Origin: Cyathus striatus
Taxonomy: Eukaryota; Basidiomycota; Agaricomycetes; Agaricales; Nidulariaceae
Direction of reading: 5' to 3'
NCBI GenBank assembly: GCA_025738555.1
Contig: JAOVFP010000005.1
Span: forward strand, 6,413,430-6,477,429
DNA: 64,000 bases
The notes below the pieces were generated by a model. That model did not search any database. It was not told the DNA's origin and was given only the letters and a program-made list of their open reading frames with translations. The number at the start of each line of letters is the position of its first letter. Position 1 is the stretch's first letter. The position numbers were made by a program, and so were the translations under genes. Positions 24,096 through 35,292 of the stretch are shown here, in pieces.

Positions 24096-24640
24096 GAGGG
24101 TTGAATAATATGAAATTGGAATGAAGCATCATATTCTTATAAGTACATAAGAGTACTTATAAACTCCAAATGGTGCTGGCATAGCATTGGCAGTTCTGTA
24201 AGGTTATGCATTGAGCCACCTCAAAATTAAGGCCTTAAGTTTATGTAAGGATCAAACATGTAGTAAGACTAAGTAAGTACTTTAACTCGTCTGACATCGG
24301 ACATCATTCGGCACCAGTAATTAGTAACAAGTACTTATGAGAAGTGTAAACTTAGCCAAAAATATATTAAGTGCATAAGTATACTTATATTATAGTTATG
24401 CTTACAACGTCAACCTATGCCTTTTAGTATCATATTAGTAGTGGATAGCAAGTTTGAAGTTGGATGATTTAAGGTCTTTTATCTCTAGCTGGAAATACTG
24501 TCGACCAGTCAAATAACAAATTTGGATGCGTCGGAAGCGAAAACGAATTAGTACAAACATGACAGACGGTGACAGACGCAAGTACTTATAAAGACCATAT
24601 GTACATGAATGATGAGAAGTTGGAGTAGTGTATTCATGGG
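24096..24640. other. Intergenic between MFS copy B and a C-terminal relic
   Basis: AT-rich upstream region of copy B with several AAGTACTTATAA/TTATAAGTAC words (for example near 24140-24160 and 24580-24590), some arranged as short palindromes. No gene. Confidence 0.4.
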
Positions 24641-24700
24641 TATTCACTCCCCACAATCTACATGTAGCTAGCTTCGATGTGGCTCGCATCGACGCATGAC
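24641..24700 (-). pseudogene. Last exon remnant of an MFS copy
   Basis: The reverse complement reads VDASHIEAS then a stop, close to the VDVGYSEAS end of copy B. The flanking bases also resemble the 3' flank of copy B (GTAGCTAGCTTC). Only this C-terminal tail is recognisable. It marks another lost copy or a partial duplication. Confidence 0.5.
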
Positions 24701-24980
24701 TACAGGACAAGTACTTAATGGTAGATTCTGAAAGGATGAATTCATCATGTATGTCAGTGAGCTATGTAGTCGAGGTATCTTGCTGTCCATGATAATTCCA
24801 TTTAGGATGAAGCATATAAATTAATTGAGAAGCACATGATTCATATACTTTCTGTTAGCCAACTAGAAATCAGAACTGAGGCTGCAATATCGAACGAAGC
24901 GCCAAATTATGTCCAGTTTCAATAATATCTAGCCGACCAGTGTGTAGTGCATTCAAATCAATTACTCTGGCTACATGGGT
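24701..24980. other. Short intergenic stretch
   Basis: Lies between the MFS tail remnant and the stop codon of copy D. Nothing is recognised. Confidence 0.35.
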
Positions 24981-27530
24981 TCAATTATTATCAGATGTAG
25001 AAAACCCAACATCAACCAACGCTCTCAGTCGGGAGCCATATTGTACGGTTGCCCAAAGCATTCTATGAAGTTCAACAGAAATGAGAAAAATGGATAAAGT
25101 TTTAAATACAAGGTTTTACACACCCAAATCCAGTCCATGCAACAACTGCTGCTATCGCGTTTGTTATGGCGACCCCAAATGCATTAATCATAGGAAGAAC
25201 CGGCATTATTGATAATGCGAGGAGCCAGGTGCAAAAACCACTGTAACAATTTCACTTAAATCTGACATAGCATGAATAAGAGCGGAACTGACTTATAAGC
25301 TGCCACAGCCTCAGCACTTCGAGAATGCATCAAGTCAACATTGTACGCAGCCGATGCACTTAGAACCATGTCCACCTTCATAAAAGAGTATTAGTACTTT
25401 TCGTTCTCTAATAATTAGCAGAATATAAGTACCCCCATTCCATTTAGGAATAAGCAAAGTAAATTTAGTGCAAGCCCAACCTTGGTATGCATATACTCAG
25501 TTAACAAACCAGAAGCCAGAATGGACACTGGGACGAGAATCAAAGCAGGAAAAAGCGTGGCTCTCAGCCGATCTTCTGGATACCAGATACCCTTGCGCTG
25601 TTCTCGACATCTGACAATGATTCTATCAGACAAACGACCGGCTAAAGATGCTCCAACTATACAGAATGATTAACTGGTTAGTAAATGAAGATAAATGGAT
25701 GGAATAAACTGAACCGATGAAAGGCTGCTGTGTCGGAACAGCCTCACTGAATGACGACGCGTGACAGGACAATAGTATCTTCGTTGCAGCAGTAGGGAGA
25801 CGGCCGTTACATGCGATAAATAGGAATATACGTACCTTCGTTGCAGCAGTAAGGAAACGGCAACGAAGGGGGAAGAAATGCGGACTGTTTATATACAAAA
25901 GGGATGATAATGGTGTGATCAAATAAGTGCCTAGGGGAACGGTTGGATAGGAGAGAGAGAACAAGAGAAAAGGTATTGGAAAGAGGGAGGAAAGGTATTG
26001 GAATAAGATAGCGTCATGAGATGAGAAGAGAGGAGGAAAGGGTAGTAAACAAGAGAGTGCTCGGCACGCATGTGTCGAGTATTTGACATGCGGTCATGTG
26101 GTGAGATTGGTGGTAGCCAGGCTTACAACCGACTCATATTTCCAATGCCCGCAGGTATAAAGCAAGCGCCGAGGAGAGCTTCATTTGAAATGCCATACGT
26201 TTTTCCCTAATACTACTATTGAATATCTCTCCTCTTGAGAGAGGGTATCAGTACTTACGATCGTATACGCGAGAGGTACAAGAAGCACTGCCAAGAAAGT
26301 GAGACCACATGCATGAGTCGGTAAAATGTCGTACCCACCTTGATCTGTTAGCACTACTGAATACCCTGAAATTGACTAAGGATTTAAATAAATTGGTTCT
26401 ACACATTCAAAGCAAAAGAGCAATACTTACCACAAGAAGGAGATTAGGGCTCCTCAGCAGCCGTAATGGACGAAAAGGGTTTAGTAAAACAGGTCGCCAA
26501 TGTGGTATGAACTTTCCTGTGGAGATTAGCTTTTCTATTTCCGTGGTGCCAGGATGACTGGTCTCAAGGAGAAATAAGTGCATAAAAATGAATGAAACTA
26601 AACCGAAAAGGCCGATAGAATACTGTATAATGCGCCATGAGGCATAATGCGCGGCAGTACCTAAGTAGTTATAATTAGCCTACAGCATTTGGCGCAGATA
26701 CACTAGTATTAATACCTCCAGCTAGAGGCGCAAGAGCCAACCCGAGAAGAATTCCCTAAGAGACATCAATTCGATAAGTAATGATAGGAAGATTAAGCAT
26801 TGGTTGATGTACTGCAAAATGTATTCCCATTGCCTGGCCTCGTTCATCAAGTTTATAAATATCTCCAATAACACTAGCGCCAACAGACATCCCTGGGGAA
26901 GCACCAAGGGCTTGTATGAAGCGATATACCAATAGCTGAAGAATGGTTGTTGACCTTGCAACACCAATCGATCCGCCCATAAGAAGGGGCAAGCCGACAA
27001 GATAGACCGGTCTACGTCCATCTGTAGGTAATAGGTATTACATGATGAATTTTTGTACCGCATATGGCTTCATTCTTCACTCACAGAATGTTGAATACGA
27101 CGATGCCATTAGAGAACCCGTGGAGGTAGCCAGAACGGAAAGGCTTACAGAAAGACTGAAATTAAAGGCTTAATTCCACATAAGTACACCAAGCATACAG
27201 AAAGCTGCGGCACCTGATTACTGATCCAGTAGAATTCAAATCCTTTGCTATCTAAGGAATGGAAGGAATAAACGATCCAGATATGAATACTTTACATGGT
27301 ATCAGCGTGAATATGTGAGGCTGGTTAGTAGAACGAGATGTAAACTTACATGGCAGTAAGCCGCTCACCGACACTAAAGCAACCAATACCCTTTTCTGAG
27401 TAGGCAAAAAGCGTTGATAAAGAGCTTCGTGTTGTGTATGTACAGTCCAGCCATCGCTAAGTAAGGGCGTCCTTTCTGTGTCCATAGGTAGTACACTTGG
27501 TGTGGATGAACGTGATGGCGAGGGAGGCAT
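24981..27530 (-). CDS. MFS transporter, DHA1-type (group II copy D)
   Basis: ATG at 27530 gives MPPSPSRSSTPSVLP and DTERTPLLSD, then QRFLPTQKRVLVALVSVSG. Later exons include MPLLMGGSIGVARSTTILQL, RFIQALGASPGMSVGASVIG, GDIYKLDERGQAMGI, FLLETSHPGTTEIEK and GRLSDRIIVRCREQRKG. These are followed by WYPEDRLRATLFPALILVP, LNLLCLFLNGMG and SRLRALVDVGFSTSDNN, with the stop at 24981. RFIQALGASPG, GDIYKL and WYPEDRL are the conserved DHA1-type loops. ERTPLL is an acidic dileucine motif. The intron just before the GRLSD exon is enlarged by an insertion of roughly 400 bp (25718-26126). If that intron still splices, the gene may be functional. The start lies only about 60 bp from the relic at 27590, so the promoter of this copy overlaps older MFS sequence. 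Confidence 0.7.
25718..26126. mobile_element. Insertion of about 400 bp in an MFS intron
   Basis: Copy G at 35.3-37.4 kb reads GGAATAAACTGAACTGACTC through this intron. Copy D reads the same up to GAACCGATG and resumes at AACCGACTCATATTTCC about 410 bp later. AACCGA occurs at both ends and may be a target duplication. Inside are two direct copies of CTTCGTTGCAGCAGTA, at about 25792 and 25840, each followed by a GGAAACGG/GGAGACGG word. No terminal inverted repeats or ORF support a class. Confidence 0.5.
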
Positions 27531-27589
27531 ATTCAGCTTTAGTGGCAATTGCGATAAAGCTGATCGTTGAGTAGAAGAGCAGCTGCACA

Positions 27590-29700
27590 TCGACGTAATG
27601 AAACCTATGCAAGCTCACAGCAATCAACTTCCTAAAACTTAAATCGAGCGAGTCACGCACTGAGAGAAAAATGCCATATGCCAGACACTGCTGGCAGGCA
27701 ACTTTTTTGCAGTTGGCAAAATAGGACCCCCGAAAGCGCCCATAGAGGTATGATACCGGTCCGCGGAAATTTTGGGACTTTTGGACCCATGTCGGAGGAC
27801 AGTCCGCGTATATTTGATCGATTTTCGGCCAATAGGTAGGGTGGAAAATCCGCGTATGGATGGCGTGCGGGAGGTACCATTCACTGTCCACGTACAGTTG
27901 AGTAGTCCGGCACCGAAGGTTGGCGGAAGGTGCTGCCGCATAGAGCACCCCTTGTTGCTTAGAAATTACAAGATGACCCTGTTCATTGTCACCAATCGAC
28001 TAAGATCGCAGCCAAAAAAGGTAGGAGCAGCGGTGGTGAGGCGCTCACAGCCATAATGAGCGCCATACACTACGCCAAAAGACATGGCTATATTCGCACA
28101 GACATACGATGCCACAAGAGAGGATAGAGTAAGTAAGAAATGAAGGGCAAAAACGAGATACAATGAAGACAGGAAAAAGAAAAGAAGAAGTAAGAAGTAG
28201 AGAGAATGAAGAAAACAGCGGCTAGCTAAAGTAAATAAGATATATAGGCATAAAAATGAGATATGTAACTGAGGTTGTGAGTGGGTGGGTGACCGCGAAA
28301 CGGTAAAGCGTCGTCAATGTACCTAGCTGGTGCCATAGTTATCACCAAATTTGAGAGTACAACATTTTTTGCCCGAAATGATACAGAGTCAGCAAATTTC
28401 TGTGCAAATAAGCTCAGGGTAACATTTTTTATCCAACTGTTGCATGTACGAATTCCAATCACTCGAGCTCGCATCACAAGAATAAGCAGGAGCAGTAGTG
28501 GAAGGCACTCACAGCCAGAATGAGAACTGTGACACCGCTCAAACAAGAAATCTGTAGGCAGTACTAAACAATGTAAAAGTTTAAAGATGAAAGAAAGAGA
28601 CAAGAAAAGACGAAAGATGTGTGTTGGATTTGTGTTTTCATTGGCTATAAGTCTGAAAAGTGAGGGAGTGAGAAAGGGATGTTATAGCTTATGTATTAAC
28701 CAAATGCAAAAGTTTTTGTAGCAGAACAAAGGAACTTCCGACTACTTTGTAGATAGACAAGTATTAATTTTTTTTAGTTCATACATTACTTTATACATAG
28801 GATCTTTTATTTAGGCGCCTGCGGCGCGATTTTGGCGCTTATAAAGCGCTTAACAAGGTCGGAGGACGAAATCCGCGTATAACTCACCAATTTTGGAGGT
28901 ATCATCCCACATCCGCGTATGGATGCCCATATTCCGCCAAAATCTGTCCACGTATCGATTTTCGAGTCCGTCCTTCAACCTCTATGGGGGTTTTCAAAAG
29001 GGTCCTGGCAAAATCCATGTAAATTTGACATCAATAACGTTACATATTGGGTACATATATGCCATCGCAAGATGTAGACAAAATGTAAGCAAAATCCATT
29101 ACCTATAAACGGAAATAATTTCCATATATAGGAAAACATTTTGCAAATGTTTTTGCCTATGTTTTACAATTGTTTTGCCAATTGCAATATCTAACTTTAT
29201 TATGCTATCCGATTTTGCCAAATAAGTAACGACGGCAAAAATAATTGCCTATAATATCTGTGAGAATCCAGCCCTTCTCCTTAACTTTAAAAATACCACT
29301 AACTAACCACGGGACCCAGTGTTGTTCCGGATGATGAGGCTTGAAGGAAGTTAATCAGTTGGTTCGAACGCCAGAATGAGTTAGATAAATTTTACGAAGG
29401 ATAAAGTGATGCCGGTCAGTACCTATTGAGATGAATGATAGAGCATTAGGAAGTGAGCTGTGAGTAAATGTAGACGAAGGGTAATCCCTGGATGTAAATG
29501 CAAAGAAGCACAAAGGAAAGAAATGATGCCGTGACGGTCGACCACTGCTACAAAAAGGATTATGCTTAAAACGGTCGTCGTTTCGAAAGCCGACTCTCCT
29601 CGCTAATGATTCAACAGAATAGATATCACTTATCCAGTAGCTCCTTCCCAAGCGAGCCCAAATGACAAAAAGCGGCAGAGTCATGTCCTACATACTTACT
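27590..29700 (-). pseudogene. Decayed MFS copy (group I, relic X) split by an insertion
   Basis: The reverse complement of 29268-29360 gives FLQASSSGTTLGPVVS then a decayed IFKVKEKG, matching the RFIQSLASASG...GDIYKVEERG loop of copy A. The reverse complement of 27590-27684 gives LAYGIFLSV followed by SFRKLIAV and HYVDVQLL, which parallel the LAYGVFLSV exon, the following intron and the next exon of copy A. The two halves meet if 27685-29267 is removed. Upstream pieces at 29570-29690 (TLPLFVI, ISDIYSVES) may be further fragments. Stops and missing exons show it cannot work. A plus/minus ORF pair at 29688-29981 has no recognised product. Confidence 0.65.
27685..29267. mobile_element. Putative DNA transposon inserted in the MFS relic
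   Basis: CCAG flanks both sides (27681-27684 and 29268-29271) at a point where copy A has continuous coding sequence, so the unit of about 1.58 kb is an insertion. Its ends are related in inverse orientation. The left end has GGCAACTTTTTTGC and TTGGCAAAATAGGAC; the right end, read inward, has GGCAATTATTTTTGC and TTGGCAAAATCGGA. Further in, GACCC...CCCATAGAGGT (27726-27752) pairs with ACCTCTATGGG...GGGTCC (28978-29005). Words such as TCCGCGTATGGATG recur near both ends (27849 and 28911). A segment at 28006-28050 recurs in direct orientation at 28478-28525 (GCACTCACAGCCA-type). There is no transposase ORF, so I read it as non-autonomous. Confidence 0.6.
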
Positions 29701-30229
29701 AGGTAGCTCACCAAATGTGCTCTGGAAGCGGGTAGTGCAGAAGGAGAAAGGCGAGGTGCCATGGGATTCGCATTCATTGCATATTGATACGTTGTCCGAT
29801 AGAGAGGGCATGGAGACACAGTGTTAGAGCTGGTTGAAACTTGGGGGGACTCGACCGCGACTCGCGGTTGGACGTTACTAAAAGTACTTGGCTTGTGTAA
29901 TAACACGAAAGGTGGTGACATTTTGTTGATGTCAGAGTCACATGATGCTACGCCTAAGGCGGCCCCCTCACACGCATTCATCTTGCATTCATCTTCAACT
30001 TACCGTTTTCCTCAATTAAAGTTTTCTGAGTCCCTTTCCTTCCTTTCTCATTCCGCCGGCAGTTTTACTGCCTCTTGATTAAAAATGGACATTTAAAGTC
30101 AATCATACGTGAAAAGGCATACTAATACAAGCTAATGATTACTCGACTCATTAGCTAGACGTGAAAGTTATATCACACTCATGACAGACATAAGATGGGA
30201 GGCGGTTGGTAAATTATTCTCTGCAATAT
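29701..30229. other. Region between two MFS relics
   Basis: Contains the 5' part of an unrecognised minus-strand ORF (29688-29981) and no domain that I know. The stretch 30180-30229 resembles the 3' flank of MFS copy B. No confident gene. Confidence 0.35.
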
Positions 30230-32150
30230 GCATCTAGCTAGCCTCAGCATAGCCTACATCAACCAATGCCCTCAATTCATCGCCATACCAGATAGAACAT
30301 AGTACATTCTGGAAGGAGGGAAGATTAGTAAGATAATAGCACCTACCATAGTCGTTTGAGGTAAAACGTACGCTGCTCCAAACCATGCAATAATGCCAAT
30401 GCCGATGTTTGTAATGGCAACACCAAACTTATTCACTGACGGAATAATCCAAGAAATTGCGATAGATACAACGAACGAGCGCAATGCCTAGGGGTTTACA
30501 ATGAGTTTCGATGTCTTATCAGTACAAAATTGATAGACATACCATGTAGCTGCAACATATCTGCACTCACGTGACGAGTCCATCACATCAACATTATAAG
30601 CAGCAGCTGGACTCATAGACATCGTCACCTAATGAAGAGGTAAATTCTGGCAGCGATATAGATTTCAGGGGTCACTGGTACCCCGAATCCATTGATGAAC
30701 AAGGCAAAGCTAAGTTCAAAAGCAAGGCCTATTCTCCCTTCGATATATGTCGTCACTAGACCGGATATAACAACCGATAGAAACGCAAGTGTCAACGATC
30801 CAATGAGTGCAAGCCGTAACCTATCCCTCGGGATACCATCTTCCGAGCTTTTTGCGATTTCTGGTGATTATTTTGTCAGATAGACGTCCGATAAGGGGTG
30901 CAAAATTGTGCTGTTTAGTTCAGAGTATATAATTCAATGCGTGCATACTAGACTCGAGGTATGAGCTTTACCAATATTTCCAACTCCAATCAGGATAAAT
31001 TAAGCTTCTCTGAAATTATCTATGATAACATAATGACTAACATTATATCATCAAACAACCTGAATCAATTATATATGTAGCATGTAATGGAATAGAAGAG
31101 AGCTATGAAAGCACATTAGCAACCTACCTATTCAGATTATCAAGGACGCATTTACTGTAATCTATAAAGTAGCAATGTACTAGAAAGTATACTAAAAGGT
31201 AGCATTATTACATGAACGATAGAGATAAACAAATATGTACTTAAAAATGAGCAGATATAAAGCCAAGACACAAAGCAACTCAGATCTGAATTCTTTTGAA
31301 TTATATTGCTGTCGTCGTATTTAGTTTCCAGGAAAAGAAGCGTATCAATCTAGATGCATTAACATAAACTATAAAGACGTCGGTAACATCATGAAAATAA
31401 ACATATGATAATTCTGAAGATTATCATTAATACCTGAATAAGCGATGATGAAGCTAAATGTCAATTGAGACAATCACGTAAATGGGAACCCTAAACGTTC
31501 ATTGATTTAGAATCTCGAGTTACTATTATATCTGATTGGACCTTATATAATATGCTACCTCAAACATTTCTCGTTATAACTTGTCTATCATAATCTGCTG
31601 ATTCAAGACCCTACCAAGGAGAAGCACCCATGTGATTGTATAAAACGCCAAAATAAAAGATGCGCGGCATTGTTTTATTAATACGACACTATCGAAATTA
31701 CAACAATGAAAGTATTAAAGTGGCGAGGAACATTTCTGTCTACGACCGACTTAAATATGAATTGATATTACTCAGTAATAGTGTGAGAATTGTAATCAGA
31801 TGACTACACTTGCAAGATGATCAGTGTAACTTGCTCCACAAAATCCTCAAATGGAAATTATCGTCATTATGAGCTACTACTGAAAACTATGATTTAAAGT
31901 TCTATATGTAGTGTATCAAATCACTCATTATCATATGGATACGTCATTATCTTTATGATTACCACGATAATCGATTGAACAAGTGAACACAAGCTGTGAA
32001 CCCTTTTATTATTATGGTATTATTGTGGCATTGATTCCAACTTACTTCATATTTGCAGGATATCTAATTAAAAGATGAATCTACCTTTTTGGCGGAGAAA
32101 ATCAATGTATGTTCCATAACAGCTAAGGTTAATAACGTTAAACGTCAAGT
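30230..32150 (-). pseudogene. Decayed MFS copy (group I, relic E)
   Basis: The C-terminal part is clear at 30240-30900: RSFVVSIAISWIIPSVNKFG, VAITNIGIGIIAWFGAAY and a decayed PEDRL-type loop. The tail (VDVGYAEAS-like) lies near 30240. The N-terminal half survives only as islands in AT-rich DNA. Reverse complement of about 31820-31870 gives ISICGFCGASYT, matching the GGFCAASYTS exon of copy A; a possible GASPW word lies near 31620; a LFLETK-like word lies near 31330. Numerous stops rule out function. It is the most AT-biased copy in the array. Confidence 0.6.
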
Positions 32151-32733
32151 CACCTCGATACCAAGGTTCTCGAAGACATCATATGATCAAGCACCGAGAT
32201 CAGGTTTTACTGATTAATTTATTTCCAAAAGTTAACCTCCTTTTGCTTCCTTTGCCAAAACATGTATGCTTCGTATTCGCAGTATTCGGGTAGCAGACCG
32301 AAATAAACAGAATTGTCGAGTATCGGAACTAGAAGTGGGAGCAGACGGTGGATTGATGTAGAGTTCGACGTAAGCTTACATTTTTAAATATTTAATCTAG
32401 TCAGTTTCCAACATTATATGGCAGTTATGGTGTCCCCGTGACATAGTATACTTAGCGTAGTTGATACGTAGGTTCACTCTGAAGTACTATTGTCAGGCTG
32501 AAGTCTCTAATGTTACTCATAGCTTGTTGAACTCAACATGAAAACCATTGTAATGGTCTTCTGCAAAGGAAGACCCCGACCGACACTTATTACGCCATTG
32601 ATTCGCCACATAGCGATTATCCATCTTGATTATTTCCATTAATCGTGACCGCATTAGTACACGGTACTTACCCCACACATTGTCATGGCTATTGTCACAT
32701 GCTTAGTACATTTATGTTGGCCACAAGACATGC
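32151..32733. other. Intergenic between MFS relic E and copy F
   Basis: AT-rich with only short ORFs; nothing recognised. Confidence 0.35.
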
Positions 32734-34877
32734 CTAATTGCTATCAGCTGTGGAAAAGCCAACATCAACTACAGCTCTCAGCTGGGAACCATAGCGTATG
32801 GTAATCCAGATCATCCTTTCATGGTTCATTGCGGTTAGAATATGTATATTGACTAATAAAAAAAACTAAACACACCCAAGTGCGACCCATCCTAGAATCG
32901 CTGCTATTGTATTGCTCACGATGACACCATAGGTATTAATCATTGGGAGGATGGCCGTTATTGTCAGTGATTGGATCATCGCGCGGAAACCGCTGAAAAT
33001 AGTTCGATATTCAGATTGGACGCGAAGAAGCAACGATAAACCGACTTGTTCGCAGCCATTGCCTCGGCACTTCGAGAATGCATTAAGTCAACGAAGTACG
33101 CAGATGAAGGGCTAAGGACAATGTCCACCTTGCGAATTAGGTCAATTCAACTGTTGTCCATAACGTAACAAATGTATCACGCACCCCCATTCCATTAAGG
33201 AATAAGCAAAATAAATTTAGAGCAAGTCCAACTTTGCTATTCATATATTCCGTTAACAATCCAGAAACCAAAACTGAGACCGGGACGAATAACAGAGCGC
33301 CAGAAAGTGTCGCTTTTAGTCGGTCTTCCGGATACCAAACACCTCCACGTTTCGCTCGCGATCTGGCAACAATCTTGTCAGACATGCGACCTGCCAAAGG
33401 TGCTCCAACTGCAGATCATATGTGTGGCGGGTCAGTATTCGGGCACTACTTAGTAGTAACGAATCAGACAGACTCAAGTGTCCGACACCTGAAGGTAAAA
33501 AGCAAGCGCCGATGATGGCCTCGTTGGCAATACCATATCGTACCCCCTAAGACAAAATGTTAAATATTTACCGGCACGGGAAAGACTAGAACTCACGATG
33601 GTATAGGCAATAGGTATCAGAAGCACTATAAAGGGAATTATGAAGCCCCATTGAAACGTTGGTGTAATATCAATCCTACCGTAATTTGTTAGCAGTACCA
33701 AATATCCCGAAAATGACTAAGAATATAACATATAGCTCAGTATACTATATAGTCCAGGCTCACGATAAAACTTACCACAAAAAACAAATTTGGGCTCCGT
33801 AGCATCCACAACGGACTAAGGGGTTGAGAATTACGGGGCGCCATCGAGGTAGGGGCTTTCCTGAGGCAGCTTGCTTGTCTATTCCTCTGCTACCAGGATG
33901 ACTCGTCTCTGGAAGAAAGAGGAGTGTGAATATGAACGAAATGAGGCCAAAAACACCCAGAGAAAACTGTAAAATGCGCCATGATGCGTAATGAGCAGCA
34001 GCACCTAGTTGGACCACATTGCATCATTTGGCACATGAATATTGATAATGATACGAACCTCCAGCAAGAGGTGCAAGAGTCGCTCCCACAAGAATAGCCT
34101 GAGAAGTGTTGCGTTAATAGAAAGCGATAGAAGTGCCAGTAGTGTCAGCATACAGCGAAAAATACTCCCATTGCTCCTCCTCGTTCCTCAAGTTTATAGA
34201 TATCTCCGAGTACTCCAGCACCGACAGACATTCCTGGAGAAGCACCTAGAGCTTGAATGAAGCGAAATATCATAAGCTGCTGGATATTCATTGACAGAGC
34301 GACGCCAACAGAACCACAAATAAGAAGAGGCACGGTAACGAGATAAACTGGTCTACGACCATCTAAAGACTGTAGGTGAGTGATAGAAGTTACTCAGGTC
34401 TTACTGGGTTACTGACAAAATGTCGAATAAGAAGACCCGGTTAACCCGCCGAGCGATGCAGCAAAGATGGACACGCTTACAGCAAGACTGAAAGATAAAA
34501 AATAAAGTTAAACAAGATAAAGTCGCAACACACAATATACAGCTGTCGTACCTGACTATAGGTCCCGTAGAGTTAAGATCCTTTGCTATCTGAGGTATGG
34601 AAGGGACAAATGTTCCTGACACGAACACTTCACAAAGTTAGTACAGTAGCAATTACTGTGCTTAAAATTAAGTAGCTGAACACGAACAAGGCAATACCCC
34701 GCTCGCAGACACTAACGCAACCAACATCCGTTTCTGGGCAGGCGAAAATCGTTGATACACTTCTTCATGATTCAATGCAGCAGGCACTGGTGTAGTACTA
34801 TCATTAAGTAAAGGTGTGCTTTCTGTGTCTGGTGGCAGCTCGTCCCGGGGTGATAACAGTGGGGGTGATGGAGTCAT
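32734..34877 (-). CDS. MFS transporter, DHA1-type (group II copy F)
   Basis: ATG at 34877 gives MTPSPPLLSPRDELPP, DTESTPLLND and YQRFSPAQKRMLVALVSASG. Later exons give FVSGTFVPSIPQIAKDLNS, MPLLICGSVGVALSMNIQQL, FRFIQALGASPGMSVGAG, GDIYKLEERGGAMGVFF, YASWRILQFSLGVFGLISF and FLPETSHPGSRGIDK. These continue with GRMSDKIVARSRAKRGG, WYPEDRLKATLSGALLFVP and ALNLFCLFLNGMG. The last exon is RYGSQLRAVVDVGFSTADSN, with the stop at 32734. All expected loops of a 12-helix DHA1-type permease are present, and ESTPLL is an acidic dileucine signal. The intron pattern follows copies D and G. The substrate is unknown; this is one of the best preserved group II copies. Confidence 0.78.
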
Positions 34878-35292
34878 CCAACTTCGCTCTGAACGAAGAA
34901 ACCGTTATTCAGGTCATCATATAGCGGATCCATCGGTCAAGCTTCTGAAAGGGTCAAGACATGAGTCATAAAAAGTTCATAAATAGACAACAATAATTTT
35001 GTAATCAAGTATGTTCAGCGTGGTGATCTAAATCGGCTGCACGGATGTCGAGATTCACTTCCAGTACCATCAAACCAGATTTTTGATAAAATAATTTTCT
35101 ATTTTGATGTGATAATATGAACTGAGTACGTCTGAAGTAGTAGGCATCAAATTTCTCATCTATGTACTTGCTGGGGCTAGAAGCCATCTATCAAATTAAC
35201 GGGATAAAAAAGCTGGCGTCGTTAGAGAAATAGCTTCAGTTTATTCATGTAGTTTCTTAAGTCAATTATAGATGCTGGCTGACAATGTGGGT
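34878..35292. other. Short intergenic region between MFS copies F and G
   Basis: About 415 bp holding the promoter of copy F and the 3' end of copy G. Nothing else is recognised. Confidence 0.4.

Noticed and set aside
25785..25870. A CRISPR-like repeat
   Set aside because: Only two repeat units, in a eukaryotic intron, with no array structure.
28800..28870. GC-palindromic words (GGCGCCTGCGGCGC, AAGCGCTT) as a Helitron end
   Set aside because: They lie inside the 27685-29267 insertion and are not at its ends; no CTRR terminus or A/T target is visible.
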